A stretch of 64,000 bases of DNA, from contig JAVZCO010000001.1 of assembly GCA_038874355.1 (NCBI GenBank), positions 1 to 64,000 of the forward strand, written 5' to 3'. Under the pieces are notes generated by a model. That model was not told where the DNA came from and ran no database searches. It worked only from the letters and a program-made list of their open reading frames with translations. Shown here in pieces: positions 23,943 to 34,438 of this stretch (its first letter is position 1; each line of letters opens with the position of its first letter). The DNA is from Candidatus Pacearchaeota archaeon. Lineage in GTDB: Archaea; Nanobdellota; Nanobdellia; Pacearchaeales; GW2011-AR1. The translations under genes and the position numbers were made by a program.

Positions 23943-26384
23943 ATGAAAATTTCATTTATACCTTTAGATTATGATTATTTTGAATTTGAAAATAGAATTT
24001 ATTTAAAAATTTTTGGAAAAAATGATGAAGGAAAAAATTGTTGTTTAATTGACGAATATGAGAATTTCTTTTATGTTTTATGTAAAAAACCTGAAGATTT
24101 ATTAAAAAAAATAAAAAGCATAAAAGAAATAAAAAAAGCAGAAATAATCAAAAAAAATTTTCTGGGGAGGGAAGTTGAAGCAATAAAAGTATATTGTAAT
24201 CTCAGAGAAATAGAAAATATAAAAGAAAAAATAAAAAAATTTGATAAAAATATTGAAACAAAAGAAAGAGATATTAATATTATAACTAAATATATAATTG
24301 AAAAAAAATTAAAACCTCTTTTTTGGTATGATATAGAAGTAGAATTTATTACAGAAAAAGATTTATTTGGAATTTTAAATTCTCTTAATGTAAATTTTGT
24401 TTTTAAAATAAAAAAAATATATAATAAAGAAAAAGAAAATATAAAAAAATTTTTTCCTAAAGTTTTATCTTTTGATATAGAGACGGATAATTTTGAAATT
24501 GGAAAGGGGGAAATATTAATGATATCTTTTGTTTCTGATAATATAAAAAAAGTTCTGACATGGAAACATGAAAGCAAAAAAGATTTTGTTGAATATTGTC
24601 GTAATGAAAAAGAAGTTATAGAAAAATTTCAAGATTATGTAAAAAAAATAGATCCTGATATAATAACCGGATATTTTTCAGATGGTTTTGACTTCCCTTA
24701 CTTAAGAACAAGAGCTGAAAAATTAAAAATTAATTTTATATTATCTAGAGATAATTCGAAAGTTTTATTTTCCGGCAGAACAGAAAAGCACTCAAAAATA
24801 AAAGGAAGAATTCATGTAGATCTTTTAAAGTTTATAGAAACTTATTATTCTCAATATTTGCAATCAGAAACTTTGTCTTTGAATGAAGTTTCTTCTGAAC
24901 TTTTAGGAGAGAAAAAATTAAATTTTGATAAAAAAAATAATATAAATGAAAAAAAATTAAAAAAAGAAGATTGGGAAGATTATTTTGATTATTGCTTGCA
25001 GGATTCTTTACTTACTTACAAATTATTCCAAAAATTATGGCCAGATATGCTAGAATTCACAAGAATAATTCATGAACCTTTATACAATATTAGTAGATTT
25101 GGAATATCTCAAGCGGTAGAAAATTATATTATTCATCATCTTTACAAATTTAATGAAATAGCAGAAAGAAAACCAATTAATGAAGAAATAGAAAAAAGGA
25201 TTAAAAGAGAAAAATATGAGGGAGCTTTTGTTTTACAACCAAAACCAGGATTATATGAAAATATAGCTTTTTTTGATTTTACAAGCATGTATCCTTCTAT
25301 TATAGTCTCTTTTAATTTATCTCTCTCTACTTTTCTAGAAAAAAAAGAAAAAGATTCTTATGAAATAGATTTAGAAAATAAAAAAGTTTATTTTTCAAAA
25401 AAGAAAGGATTTATGCCAAAACTTTTAGAAGATATAATAATATTAAGAAAAAAGTATAAAGAAGAATTAAAAAATAATCCAGATCCGATATTAAAAGCAA
25501 GAAGTAATGCATTCAAATTACTAGCAAATGCTTTTTATGGTTATAATGGTTTTTTTGGTGCTAGATACTATTGTGTAGAAGCTGCAGCAGCAGCTGCTGC
25601 TATAGCAAGAAAATTAATAAAAGAGGTTATAGAAAAAACTAATAAAGAAGGATATTCTATAATATATGCAGATACCGACGGATTTGCTTTTTCATTAAAT
25701 AACAAAAATAAAAAAGAAACTCTCATTTTTTTAGAAAAACTTAACAAAGACTTACCTGGAATTATGGAATTAGAATTAGAAGATTTTTATAAACGAGGAA
25801 TATGGGTAACAAAAAGAACACATGATTTTGGAGCAAAGAAAAAATATGCTTTAATAAATTATGAAGGAAAATTAAAAATCCGCGGCTTTGAAACAGTTAG
25901 AAGAGATTGGTGTGAATTAGCAAGAGAGGTTCAAAATAATGTGTTAAGAATGATTTTACTAGAAGGAAATGAAAAAAATGCATTAAAATATGTTCAAGAA
26001 ATAATAAAAAAACTGAAAAGAAGAGAAGTAGAAAAAAATAAACTTTTAATAAAAACACAATTAAAAAAACCATTATCAGAATATAAATCAGAATCTCCTC
26101 ATGTCACAATAGCAAAAAAAATGGAAAAATTAGGAATTCCTGTAAATGTTGGAATGTTAATAATGTACTATATAGGAGAAACCATCAAAAATGAAAAAAA
26201 AGTACTAATAAGAGAAAGGGCAAAATTACCGCAAGAAGATTATAATTATGATATAAATTATTATGTTAATCATCAAATTATTCCAGCAGTAGAGAATATA
26301 TTTGAAATTTTTAATATAAATGTAAAAGAAATATTCAAAGAAATTCTAGATGGAAAAAAACAAAAAAAATTATTAGATTATTAA
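23943..26384 (+). CDS. polB: Family B DNA polymerase
   Basis: The 813-residue replicative-type polymerase has proofreading exonuclease motifs: ExoI SFDIETD near residue 178, ExoII GYFSDGFDFPYLRTRA near 240 and ExoIII DYCLQDSLLTYKL near 354. The polymerase motifs are DFTSMYPSII near 446 (motif A), LLANAFYGYNGF near 530 (motif B) and YADTDGFAF near 575 (motif C). ExoII lacks the usual Asn before the FD pair, and motif C has Gly where Ser is common. No intein interrupts motifs A-C. A TATA-like box at 23912-23922 gives a leaderless start. Confidence 0.96.
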   Translation: MKISFIPLDYDYFEFENRIYLKIFGKNDEGKNCCLIDEYENFFYVLCKKPEDLLKKIKSIKEIKKAEIIKKNFLGREVEAIKVYCNLREIENIKEKIKKFDKNIETKERDINIITKYIIEKKLKPLFWYDIEVEFITEKDLFGILNSLNVNFVFKIKKIYNKEKENIKKFFPKVLSFDIETDNFEIGKGEILMISFVSDNIKKVLTWKHESKKDFVEYCRNEKEVIEKFQDYVKKIDPDIITGYFSDGFDFPYLRTRAEKLKINFILSRDNSKVLFSGRTEKHSKIKGRIHVDLLKFIETYYSQYLQSETLSLNEVSSELLGEKKLNFDKKNNINEKKLKKEDWEDYFDYCLQDSLLTYKLFQKLWPDMLEFTRIIHEPLYNISRFGISQAVENYIIHHLYKFNEIAERKPINEEIEKRIKREKYEGAFVLQPKPGLYENIAFFDFTSMYPSIIVSFNLSLSTFLEKKEKDSYEIDLENKKVYFSKKKGFMPKLLEDIIILRKKYKEELKNNPDPILKARSNAFKLLANAFYGYNGFFGARYYCVEAAAAAAAIARKLIKEVIEKTNKEGYSIIYADTDGFAFSLNNKNKKETLIFLEKLNKDLPGIMELELEDFYKRGIWVTKRTHDFGAKKKYALINYEGKLKIRGFETVRRDWCELAREVQNNVLRMILLEGNEKNALKYVQEIIKKLKRREVEKNKLLIKTQLKKPLSEYKSESPHVTIAKKMEKLGIPVNVGMLIMYYIGETIKNEKKVLIRERAKLPQEDYNYDINYYVNHQIIPAVENIFEIFNINVKEIFKEILDGKKQKKLLDY

Positions 26385-26434
26385 AATTATAAAAAAATTT
26401 ATAAAGATAATAATCTTATAATAAATAACAAAAA

Positions 26435-28912
26435 ATGAAAAAAAAGGTTATATTTAGGATATTTTTTTTATTAGCTTTAATAATTTCTCTTAGTTTTATA
26501 CTATTTTTAAAGAATGGTCAGAAAGAAGGTTATCAAACAGGAAAAGCAATTTTTAGTAAAGATCTAATAAAAAGAATAAAAGAATCTTCAAAAAATAATT
26601 CTTTAATTGATTATAATAAAAGTTATACAATAAATAAGTCTCAAGAGAAATTTGATAGATTAAATGAATCTAAAGAGAAAATTGAAAATAGAGAAGGAAT
26701 TATAGAATATACTAGATTAATTGGTTTTAACGATAGTAATAATATAAATATTTCTAAAATATTATTTAAAAGATGGAACGAATATAATGAGATTATGTTC
26801 TTAATTGAGAGGGATGAAGATTATTGTTCTCCTAAGTTATGCTTAGAAGAAGGAATTAATGTTTGCGGGTATTTAGATGATGGATGTGGAGGGACTATAA
26901 ACTGTGGAAGTTGCCAATCAGATTACGAATGTAATAATAATAAATGCCTCCCAAAGAATATGACTAATATATATTCTTTAAGATGTGAAAAAGAATATGA
27001 AGGATACAAAATCGAGTATAAATCAGAATGCTCAGAAAGACCAAGATGTAATATAACTTTTTTAGATAAGGTACATGGTGGAGCTGAGAGGGACAAAGTT
27101 ATAAAAAAAGAAAAATGCGAAGATAATACAACTTTAAACATTATTGAATCAATACCTTCTGGAGCAAAAAGAATAGAGGACTGTTCTTACATAAATAGTC
27201 CCGGGGTTTATTATCTAAGAAAAGATATAATTAATGCTACAGGATATTTTAATTCTCGTGGTAATTATACTAGAGGGATTACTTCTGGGTGTATATATAT
27301 TAATGGACAAAATATAATTTTAGATTGTGATAATTATATGATTGAAGGAGAATACTCTCCCACTGATGAAATGTATAAAGTCGGACTTTTTATTGAAAAT
27401 TCAAGGAATGTAAAGGTAAAGAATTGTATTATTTCTGGTTGGAATAATATAGGGTTGAAAATTAAAGATTCAAAAGATATTGTAATAGAAAATACAAAAT
27501 TAATAAATAATTTAGATGCCATATCTATTTATACACAAAATACTTATAATCTAAAATTAGATAATATAGATATTAAAAAAAGCAAAAATGCAATAAGAAC
27601 TTATCAAGGAGAAAATATAACTTTGAATAATTCTAGATTAATTGATAATTTTAATGGTGTTTTTTCTCAATTAACTAAGAATTTAGGAATAGAAAACTCT
27701 ATAATAAAAAATAATTATATAAGTAATATTATTATAATGAATCAAAATGAGCTGGAATGTAAGAATAGTTATTTAAAAAACGTTTTTGGAGACAAAAACG
27801 AACCTTCTTTTTTATATAATAACTATAGAGGTAAATTTCAAAATAAATCATTTAGCGATCTTATTATATGTGGCGCAAAGGAATCTTCTTTTGAGAATAT
27901 AAACATATCTAGAAGTTTAGTAGTAACTGCAACTAAAAATTCAGATTTTAAAAAAATTAATTCAAAGGATTTAACGATTTTTTATTCAAAAGATAATATT
28001 TTTAGCGATATGAATATTAACAGATTCAAAAATATTATAATAATAATAGAGAATAGGTCAGATATTACAAATAGAAGTTCAAAATATTACTATCCTCCAC
28101 AAATAGAAGAAATTTATTCTGGAACACCTACCGCTGTAAATATTCAGTATTATTCTAAAAATAATACTATAGAAAAAAGCTTTATTTACGGTTCAATTTT
28201 TCTTCATGCTAGTGAAGAGAGTATAATAAAAAATAACAAAATAAAGGGATATTATAAAGGATATCCGTCTTCTATTTATTCTACTTACTTTAAAGATTTT
28301 GTCTCAGAAAAAGGAATATATTTTATTTTAGATTTAGGGAATAATTTAATAGAAGGAAATGAGATATATGGATTTATTTATAATGGAATAGATTTTAATA
28401 CAGATATTTTTTCTACTAAAGGAGGGAATATAATAAAAAACAATACAATTCATAGTAATATTAAAAATTCTGCTCTTGGATTGATAAATGTATGGACTGC
28501 TGGGATTAAAGAAATTTCTTCAAATAAAGTTTATAGTAATGTATCTTCTTGTATAAATTTACCTTGGAGATTTTGGTGTTCTTCTAAAAGTCATAATATG
28601 TTGGTTTATAATAATTTATTCAATTGTAATGAATCAATTAAAGTTAAAGATGGAAGTGGGACTAGCTATGGTATGATTACTGGAGATGGGAAAAATTTAG
28701 AAGTTTGCTATACTCTTCTAAATATAAACAAAATTTCTGGAAAAAATATAAGAGGAGGAAATTATCTTGGAGGAAATTACTGGGCAAAACCAGATGGAAC
28801 TGGATTCAGCCAAAAATGTCCTGATAATAATAGGGATGGAATCTGTGATAGCGAATTTAATTTATGGACTTATGGGGGATACTCTTTCGGAGATAAACTT
28901 CCATTAAAATAA
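26435..28912 (+). CDS. Cell-surface right-handed beta-helix protein
   Basis: The 825-residue protein has an N-terminal helix (about residues 5-25) followed by GYQTGKAIF. Two Cys-rich modules (about 127-170 and 180-245) include DGCGGTINCGSC. Residues about 245-760 are a parallel beta-helix with many repeats of the type NVKVKNCIISG, NIVIENTKL and NNTIHSN. The end has GGNYWAKPDGTGFSQ and a calcium-binding-like DNNRDGICDSEF, as in NosD-like archaeal surface proteins. It is probably anchored and facing outward, binding polysaccharide or a host surface. No catalytic residues can be assigned. Confidence 0.85.
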   Translation: MKKKVIFRIFFLLALIISLSFILFLKNGQKEGYQTGKAIFSKDLIKRIKESSKNNSLIDYNKSYTINKSQEKFDRLNESKEKIENREGIIEYTRLIGFNDSNNINISKILFKRWNEYNEIMFLIERDEDYCSPKLCLEEGINVCGYLDDGCGGTINCGSCQSDYECNNNKCLPKNMTNIYSLRCEKEYEGYKIEYKSECSERPRCNITFLDKVHGGAERDKVIKKEKCEDNTTLNIIESIPSGAKRIEDCSYINSPGVYYLRKDIINATGYFNSRGNYTRGITSGCIYINGQNIILDCDNYMIEGEYSPTDEMYKVGLFIENSRNVKVKNCIISGWNNIGLKIKDSKDIVIENTKLINNLDAISIYTQNTYNLKLDNIDIKKSKNAIRTYQGENITLNNSRLIDNFNGVFSQLTKNLGIENSIIKNNYISNIIIMNQNELECKNSYLKNVFGDKNEPSFLYNNYRGKFQNKSFSDLIICGAKESSFENINISRSLVVTATKNSDFKKINSKDLTIFYSKDNIFSDMNINRFKNIIIIIENRSDITNRSSKYYYPPQIEEIYSGTPTAVNIQYYSKNNTIEKSFIYGSIFLHASEESIIKNNKIKGYYKGYPSSIYSTYFKDFVSEKGIYFILDLGNNLIEGNEIYGFIYNGIDFNTDIFSTKGGNIIKNNTIHSNIKNSALGLINVWTAGIKEISSNKVYSNVSSCINLPWRFWCSSKSHNMLVYNNLFNCNESIKVKDGSGTSYGMITGDGKNLEVCYTLLNINKISGKNIRGGNYLGGNYWAKPDGTGFSQKCPDNNRDGICDSEFNLWTYGGYSFGDKLPLK

Positions 28913-28928
28913 TTATTTTAATATTCTT

Positions 28929-29507
28929 TTAATAATTTTCACAAAATAATTCATAATAAGATTGAGGATGTTTACAAGCTGGACATTCTTTAGGAGCTTC
29001 TTTTCCTTCATAAATATAGCCACAATTTCTACATTTCCATTTCATAATTTTTTCTTTTTTGAAAACTTCTTTTTTCTTTACATTTTCTAATAATTTTCTA
29101 TATCTTTTTTCATGTTGTTTTTCTACTTCTGCTATTTCTCTAAAAGAATTTGCTATTTCTTTGAATCCTTCTTTTCTTGCTGTTTTTTCAAATTTAGGAT
29201 ATAAATCAAAATATTCTTCTTTTTCTCCTTCTGCTGCAGCAAATAAATTTTCTTCTGTTGTTCCTATTTTTCCAGCAGGGTAACTTGCCGTAATTTCAAC
29301 TTTATTATTTATTTCATTTAAATATTTAAAGAAAACTTTTGCATGCTCTTTTTCATTATCTGCTGTTTCTAAGAAAATTGCTGAAATTTGTTCATAACCT
29401 TCTTTTTTTGCAACAGAAGCAAAATAAGTATATCTATTTCTTGCCTGACTTTCTCCAGCAAATGCCTTCAAAAGATTTTTTTCTGTTTCGCTTCCTTTTA
29501 ATTTCAT
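28929..29507 (-). CDS. rbr: Rubrerythrin
   Basis: The 192-residue non-haem iron peroxidase detoxifies hydrogen peroxide in anaerobes. The ferritin-like part shows the diiron ligands in [40 protein letters not shown] and [12 protein letters not shown]. The C-terminal rubredoxin domain is [10 protein letters not shown]...CPACKHP. It is full length and well conserved. The start shares a TATA box with the divergent NSUN gene. Confidence 0.97.
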   Translation of the reverse strand: MKLKGSETEKNLLKAFAGESQARNRYTYFASVAKKEGYEQISAIFLETADNEKEHAKVFFKYLNEINNKVEITASYPAGKIGTTEENLFAAAEGEKEEYFDLYPKFEKTARKEGFKEIANSFREIAEVEKQHEKRYRKLLENVKKKEVFKKEKIMKWKCRNCGYIYEGKEAPKECPACKHPQSYYELFCENY

Positions 29508-29530
29508 TCTTCTTATATTAGAAGAGACGA

Positions 29531-29540
29531 ATTTATAAAT
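29531..29540. promoter_or_regulatory. Shared bidirectional TATA box for rubrerythrin and NSUN methylase
   Basis: ATTTATAAAT is a perfect palindrome. Its centre is about 28 nt from the rubrerythrin ATG (29507, minus) and about 26 nt from the NSUN ATG (29562, plus), in a 54-nt gap with no other TATA-like sequence in a suitable place. Confidence 0.65.
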
Positions 29541-29561
29541 ATATTCTTCTATATCTTCTTT

Positions 29562-30509
29562 ATGTATTTTCCAAAACCTCTGTTTAAAGAAAGAATGAAA
29601 AAATTATTATACAATGAAGAAGATTATAAAAACTATTTTTCTATACTAAAATCTCCACCAAAAAATATAATAAGATGTAATACAATAAGAATATCTCCAG
29701 AAGAATTAAAAAATAAATTAGAAAAAAAAGGATGGATTGTAATTCAACCTTATAAGAAATATCCTTATATTATGATTATTGAAAATAAATTAAAACCTGG
29801 AGAATTGGGTAAAAGTGAAGAACATTTAGATGGCTTATATTATATTCAAGAACTAAGCAGCATGATGGCTTCTATTGCTTTATCTCCAAAAGAAAATGAT
29901 ATTGTTTTAGATTTATGTTCTGCTCCTGGAAGCAAAACAACTCATTTAAGTATGATAATGAATAATAAAGGAACTATAATAGCAAATGATAATGATAAAA
30001 AAAGAATAATTATATTAAAAGAAAATTTACAAAGGTGTTTTTGTACAAATGTTATTGTAACAAGAAATGATGCTATTCAATTATGTAATAAATTAAAAAA
30101 TAAAAACATAGAAATAAATAAGATTCTTTTGGATGCTCCTTGTTCCGGAGAGGGAACTTTAAGAACAGATAACAAAACATTTTTATTATGGAATATAAAA
30201 ATGATAAAAAAATTTTCTTCTTTACAAAAAAAAATGATAGCTTCCGCTTTATCATTATTAAAATCGAATTGCGAATTGATTTATTCTACATGCACTCATG
30301 CTCCAGAAGAAAACGAAGAAGTTATAGATTTTGCTTTAAAAAATTTTGATGTTGATTTGATAAGAATAGATTTGCCAATAAAAACTAGAGAAGGAATTAC
30401 AGAATGGTATACAAAAAAATATGATAAAAGAGTTAAATTATGTAATAGAATATATCCTCATGACAATAATACAGAAGGATTTTTTATTGCCAAACTGAAG
30501 AAAAAATGA
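29562..30509 (+). CDS. NSUN-family tRNA/rRNA cytosine-C5 methyltransferase
   Basis: The 315-residue SAM-dependent RNA methylase has an N-terminal RNA-binding part ([19 protein letters not shown], then [17 protein letters not shown]). The SAM loop is [16 protein letters not shown] near residue 124, followed by the catalytic Cys motif [12 protein letters not shown] near 197 and [14 protein letters not shown] with the second Cys near 246. Target position is not deducible. The next gene overlaps as ATGA, giving coupled translation. Confidence 0.93.
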   Translation: MYFPKPLFKERMKKLLYNEEDYKNYFSILKSPPKNIIRCNTIRISPEELKNKLEKKGWIVIQPYKKYPYIMIIENKLKPGELGKSEEHLDGLYYIQELSSMMASIALSPKENDIVLDLCSAPGSKTTHLSMIMNNKGTIIANDNDKKRIIILKENLQRCFCTNVIVTRNDAIQLCNKLKNKNIEINKILLDAPCSGEGTLRTDNKTFLLWNIKMIKKFSSLQKKMIASALSLLKSNCELIYSTCTHAPEENEEVIDFALKNFDVDLIRIDLPIKTREGITEWYTKKYDKRVKLCNRIYPHDNNTEGFFIAKLKKK

Positions 30510-30721
30510 CAAAAATAAGTTTCCTTAACAAAAAACAAAAAAAAGAGATTTTAAGAAATATTTTCATAGAAAATTTTCAAAATTTTGAAAATTCTAGATT
30601 TATTAAAATTAATAAAAAAATATATATTTATACAGGAAATTTAAATACTAATCAAATTTTAGAATTATCAAAAATAGCAAGAATAGAATCGATAGGGATT
30701 TTTTTATTTGAAATAAAATGA
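30506..30721 (+). CDS. Small protein resembling the RNA-binding pre-PUA part of NSUN/NIP7 partners
   Basis: A 71-residue basic protein reading LNKKQKKEILRNIF and ending KIARIESIGIFLFEIK. This fits the small domain found C-terminal to NOP2/RsmF-type methylases or as separate NOL1/NOP2-linked ribosome biogenesis proteins. Its start overlaps the NSUN stop and its stop overlaps the start of the methionine aminopeptidase gene, so it is cotranslated with both. It may be a separated RNA-binding domain of the methylase. The family assignment is tentative. Confidence 0.55.
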   Translation: MTKISFLNKKQKKEILRNIFIENFQNFENSRFIKINKKIYIYTGNLNTNQILELSKIARIESIGIFLFEIK

Positions 30722-31605
30722 TAAAAAAAGAAGAATTAGAACATTACAGAAAAGCTGGTCAAATAGCAAAGAAAATAAAAGAATATTGTAAAGACATAAT
30801 TAGAAAAGATATGCTTCTTATAGATATAGCAGAAAAAATTGAAAATAAAATTATAGAATTAGGTGCAAAACCTGCTTTTCCAGTAGATTTAAGCATAAAT
30901 GAAATTGCTGCTCATTACTCTCCCTTACCAAATGAAAAAGAAATTGCTAAAGGTTTATTAAAAATAGACATAGGGATTAGTATTAATGGCTATATAGTTG
31001 ATACTGCAATAGCATTAGATTTAGAAAACAACGAAATTAATAAAAAATTAATAAAATCTTCAGAAATTGCTTTAAATGAAGCAATAAAAGTAATAAAAAA
31101 AGATATAGAGATTAGAGAAATTGGAAAAATAATTTCAGAAAAAATAAAAGAATTTGGATTTTCTCCTATTATTAATTTAGCTGGACATGAAATAAAACAT
31201 TATTTAATTCATGCAGGAATTACTATACCAAATTATGATAATAATAACAAGAATAAATTAAAAGAAGGCATATATGCAATAGAACCTTTTTCTACTACCG
31301 GAGAAGGTAGGATTTATGAAAGTAAAGGAAGTGGTATTTACAGTTTAATTAATTTAAAATCTGTAAGGAGTAAAGAAGAAAAAGAAATTTTATCTTATAT
31401 AGAAAAAGAGTATAAAACTCTTCCATTTTCTTCAAGATGGATAGTAAAAAAATTTGGAAATAAATCTTTAGTTATTTTGAAATTTTTAGAATCTCAAGGA
31501 ATAATAAAAGAATATCCTATATTAATAGAAAAATCCCATAACATAGTTTCACAAGCTGAAAATACAATATATTTTGACGGAGAAAAAGTAGAAATACTAA
31601 CTTAA
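30718..31605 (+). CDS. map: Methionine aminopeptidase, type II
   Basis: The 295-residue metalloprotease removes initiator Met. Metal ligands are in IDIGISINGYIVDTAIAL (two Asp), AGHEIKHYLIH (His), AIEPFSTTGEG (Glu) and the final SQAENTIYFDG (Glu). The substrate-binding His is in EIAAHYSP. An insert of about 60 residues (IKEILSYIEKEYKTLPFS...) places it in type II. It is the third gene of a coupled NSUN/small protein/map operon. Confidence 0.96.
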   Translation: MIKKEELEHYRKAGQIAKKIKEYCKDIIRKDMLLIDIAEKIENKIIELGAKPAFPVDLSINEIAAHYSPLPNEKEIAKGLLKIDIGISINGYIVDTAIALDLENNEINKKLIKSSEIALNEAIKVIKKDIEIREIGKIISEKIKEFGFSPIINLAGHEIKHYLIHAGITIPNYDNNNKNKLKEGIYAIEPFSTTGEGRIYESKGSGIYSLINLKSVRSKEEKEILSYIEKEYKTLPFSSRWIVKKFGNKSLVILKFLESQGIIKEYPILIEKSHNIVSQAENTIYFDGEKVEILT

Positions 31606-31627
31606 TTAATTCATTAATTTAATTAAC
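31601..31627. terminator. AT-only inverted repeat between convergent genes
   Basis: The short gap between the stops of map and CDC48 is made of TTAATTAA repeats that can pair around TTCA (for example ATTAA/TTAAT). It might end transcripts from both sides, but AT-only palindromes are frequent by chance in this genome, so support is weak. Confidence 0.25.
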
Positions 31628-31629
31628 AT

Positions 31630-33927
31630 TTATCCTAAATACTGAGTTGGGCTTTCTAAAGCTGCTCTTGCAGATTTTAAATAATTCTCTTCTATTTTTC
31701 TATATTTTTCCATTGATTCTTTTGTTAAAGATGGTTTTATTTTCGCTAAAGCTTTTTCAAAATATTTTTTCTTAACTTCTTTTATATTTATATCATCTCT
31801 TAAGGCTAATAAAGCAGCTTCTCTACATACGGCTTCTAAATCAGCTCCAACATATCCTTCTGTTTTTTCTGCTATTTCTTCTAAATTTACATCTTTAGCA
31901 AGAGGCATTCCTCTTGTATGTATTTTAAGAATTTGTAATCTACCTTCTTTTAAAGGTGGAGTTACTAATAACAATCTATCAAATCTTCCTGGCCTCAACA
32001 AAGCAGGATCTAATATATCTGGTCTGTTTGTAGCACCAATTACAACAACTCCTCTTAATTCTTCTAAACCATCCATTTCTGCAAGTAATTGATTTAATAC
32101 TTGATCATGAACTCTACTTCCAATGTCTAATCCTCTTCTCGCAGCTAGAGAATCTATTTCATCAAAAAATATAACACAAGGAGCAACTTGTCTTGCTCTT
32201 TCAAAAATTTTTCTTACACCTTCCTCACTTTTTCCAACCCACATACTTAATAATTCAGGACCTTTAACTAAAATAAAATTAGCTTCTGATTCATTTGCAA
32301 CTGCTTTTGCTAATAATGTTTTACCCGTTCCTGGAGGTCCATAAAGTAATACTCCTTTTGGTGGTTCTATCCCCATTCTATCAAATATTTCTGGATGTTT
32401 AATAGGCCACTCTATAGCTTCTTTTAATTCTTGTTTTATATTATCTAATCCTCCAATATCATTCCATTTAACATTAGGAGTTTCTACCAAAACTTCTCTC
32501 ATTGCACTCGGTCTTACATTTTTTAATGCTTCTTGAAAATCTTTTTTTGTTACTTCCATACTTTCTAAAATTTCTTTAGGAATTTTTTCTTCCTCCATCT
32601 TTATTTTTGGTAAAGTTCTTCTAAGAACAGCCATTGCTGCTTCTTTTGCCAGACTTGCTAAATCAGCTCCAACAAAACCGTGAGTTTTTTCTGCTATTTC
32701 TTCTAAATTTACATCTTTAGCAAGAGGCATTCCTCTTGTATGTATTTTAAGAATTTGTAATCTACCTTTTTTATCCGGAACATTAATTGCAATTTCTCTA
32801 TCAAATCTTCCTGGTCTTCTTAAAGCAGGATCTATAGCATTTGGTCTGTTTGTTGCTCCGATAACTATAACTTTACCTCTACTTTTTAATCCGTCCATTA
32901 AAGTTAATAATTGAGAAACAACTCTTCTTTCTACTTCTCCTACAGTCTCTTCTCTTTTAGGAGCAATTGCATCTATTTCATCTATAAATATAATACTTGG
33001 AGCAGATTTTTCTGCTTCTTCAAATTTATCTCTTAAATTTTTTTCACTTTCTCCATAAAATTTACTCATAAGTTCTGGTCCATTTATTAAAATAAAATTA
33101 GCTTCTGATTCATTTGCAACTGCTTTTGCTAATAATGTTTTACCTGTTCCTGGAGGTCCATAAAGTAATACTCCTTTTGGTGGTTCTATCCCTAATTTTT
33201 CAAATATTTCTGGATGTTTTAATGGCAATTCTACCATCTCTCTTATTTTTTTTATTTCTTCTGTTAATCCTCCTATATCTTCGTAAGTAACATCTGGAAC
33301 TTTTTCTTCACTAACTTCTACTGCTTTTGGATTTAATACAACTTCTGTATTCTCTGTTATTATTACTGGAACAGAAGGATTTGTACTTATAACAACAAAT
33401 TTAATTTGAGAAATACCTCCACTAAAACTTCTAAATCCCATATTCCCAAAAATCTCGTCTAAATTTCCAAAAATCTCGTCTAAATTTCCAAATTCCTCGC
33501 TTATTATATCTCTTCTTCTTTGAACTCCACCCAAAACAACAAGATCTCCTTTTGTAACAATTCTTCCTAATAATCCTTTTTTTAATAAATCTGGATCTGC
33601 TTGTACCATGATTCCTTTTTGAGCAGGAGCAATAACAACTTTTTTAGCTTCTTTTATATCTGCTTTTGAAACACTAACTAATTCTCCTATCCCTGTTTTA
33701 GCATTTTTTCTTATTATTCCATCTATCCTTATTATATTTTCTCCTATATCTGCAGGATAAGCTCTATCAACAATAGCAAAAGTTTCTCTTCCTCCTTTTA
33801 TAGAAATAACATCTCCTCTATTTACTCCTAATTTTTTCATAATACTAGAGTCAATTCTAGCGATTCCTTTATATGCGTCATCTTGTAATGCTTCTACAAC
33901 TTTAAGTTTTACTTCTTCTTTTGCCAT
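31630..33927 (-). CDS. CDC48/VAT-type AAA+ ATPase
   Basis: The 765-residue double-ring unfoldase extracts and unfolds proteins for the proteasome or for remodelling. Residues 1-185 are the double-psi-barrel N-domain ([17 protein letters not shown]). D1 has Walker A GPPGTGKT near 252 and Walker B FIDEIDAI near 310. D2 has Walker A near 526 and Walker B FFDEIDSL near 587, with GRFDR in each. The C-terminus ends SPTQYLG and lacks a clear HbYX motif. A tandem 7-residue repeat NLDEIFG lies in the N-D1 linker. It is cotranscribed with an AbrB-like regulator 2 nt upstream. Confidence 0.96.
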   Translation of the reverse strand: MAKEEVKLKVVEALQDDAYKGIARIDSSIMKKLGVNRGDVISIKGGRETFAIVDRAYPADIGENIIRIDGIIRKNAKTGIGELVSVSKADIKEAKKVVIAPAQKGIMVQADPDLLKKGLLGRIVTKGDLVVLGGVQRRRDIISEEFGNLDEIFGNLDEIFGNMGFRSFSGGISQIKFVVISTNPSVPVIITENTEVVLNPKAVEVSEEKVPDVTYEDIGGLTEEIKKIREMVELPLKHPEIFEKLGIEPPKGVLLYGPPGTGKTLLAKAVANESEANFILINGPELMSKFYGESEKNLRDKFEEAEKSAPSIIFIDEIDAIAPKREETVGEVERRVVSQLLTLMDGLKSRGKVIVIGATNRPNAIDPALRRPGRFDREIAINVPDKKGRLQILKIHTRGMPLAKDVNLEEIAEKTHGFVGADLASLAKEAAMAVLRRTLPKIKMEEEKIPKEILESMEVTKKDFQEALKNVRPSAMREVLVETPNVKWNDIGGLDNIKQELKEAIEWPIKHPEIFDRMGIEPPKGVLLYGPPGTGKTLLAKAVANESEANFILVKGPELLSMWVGKSEEGVRKIFERARQVAPCVIFFDEIDSLAARRGLDIGSRVHDQVLNQLLAEMDGLEELRGVVVIGATNRPDILDPALLRPGRFDRLLLVTPPLKEGRLQILKIHTRGMPLAKDVNLEEIAEKTEGYVGADLEAVCREAALLALRDDINIKEVKKKYFEKALAKIKPSLTKESMEKYRKIEENYLKSARAALESPTQYLG
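31862..31946 (-). repeat. 85-nt tract identical to 32684-32768, within the two AAA modules of CDC48
   Basis: Reading both stretches base by base, 31862-31946 and 32684-32768 are identical, including silent positions. A second tract, 32269-32373, matches 33088-33192 at 104 of 105 positions. Both encode equivalent parts of D2 and D1. Confidence 0.85.
33446..33487 (-). repeat. Perfect 21-nt tandem duplication in the CDC48 gene
   Basis: The unit CCAAAAATCTCGTCTAAATTT occurs twice back to back (33446-33466 and 33467-33487), with a partial third copy starting at 33488. It encodes two copies of NLDEIFG in the N-domain/D1 linker and keeps the frame. Confidence 0.9.
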
Positions 33928-33929
33928 TT

Positions 33930-34406
33930 TTATTCTTTAGATTCAATTATTTTTATTTTATTTTTTTCAGGATGTGCAGAATCATAAAATTGTTTAGCAT
34001 GAAAAATTTTTCCATTCTTCTCTATTTTTATTTCTCTTGATTTAATTATTCTTTTATTTTCTTTAGGAATATTACCAAAAAATAAACTTAATCTTTTTGT
34101 ATTTTCAAAAGATAACCTTACAACATTATTTATAATTTTTTCTTGTTCTTTTATAAATTCAACAATCTCTTTAGGTATACTTATTGCATAACTATTTCCA
34201 ACCATTCTTAATTTTACATCAAATTGCTTACTTTTTAATTGAGAAAATTTTTTATATTCTTCTAAATCAGAAGGATGTATTATTTTTTCCTTACATTTTT
34301 CACAATATAAAATCCTTAAAGGAAACCCTTCTTTTTCCATTACCATCTTTTTCATTTTTTTATTACATTGTTTACACAAAACAATATTATCAAATATATC
34401 TGCCAT
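33930..34406 (-). CDS. Zinc-ribbon and AbrB/SpoVT-domain regulator
   Basis: The 158-residue protein begins with a zinc ribbon (CKQCNKKM...YCEKCKEK, residues about 11-40), followed by a swapped-hairpin AbrB/MazE-like DNA-binding domain, [24 protein letters not shown] (about 62-85). The C-terminal part is basic. Such proteins bind palindromic DNA as dimers. It lies directly upstream of CDC48 with 2 nt between, so they form an operon. A 14-bp palindrome in the promoter suggests autoregulation. Confidence 0.8.
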   Translation of the reverse strand: MADIFDNIVLCKQCNKKMKKMVMEKEGFPLRILYCEKCKEKIIHPSDLEEYKKFSQLKSKQFDVKLRMVGNSYAISIPKEIVEFIKEQEKIINNVVRLSFENTKRLSLFFGNIPKENKRIIKSREIKIEKNGKIFHAKQFYDSAHPEKNKIKIIESKE

Positions 34407-34438
34407 TTTATTTTGTATATTTATTTAATATATACTTA

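Noticed and set aside
24071-24577. Minus-strand open frame of 168 codons inside polB
   Set aside because: It is antisense to the exonuclease domain of an intact polymerase gene and lacks any motif.
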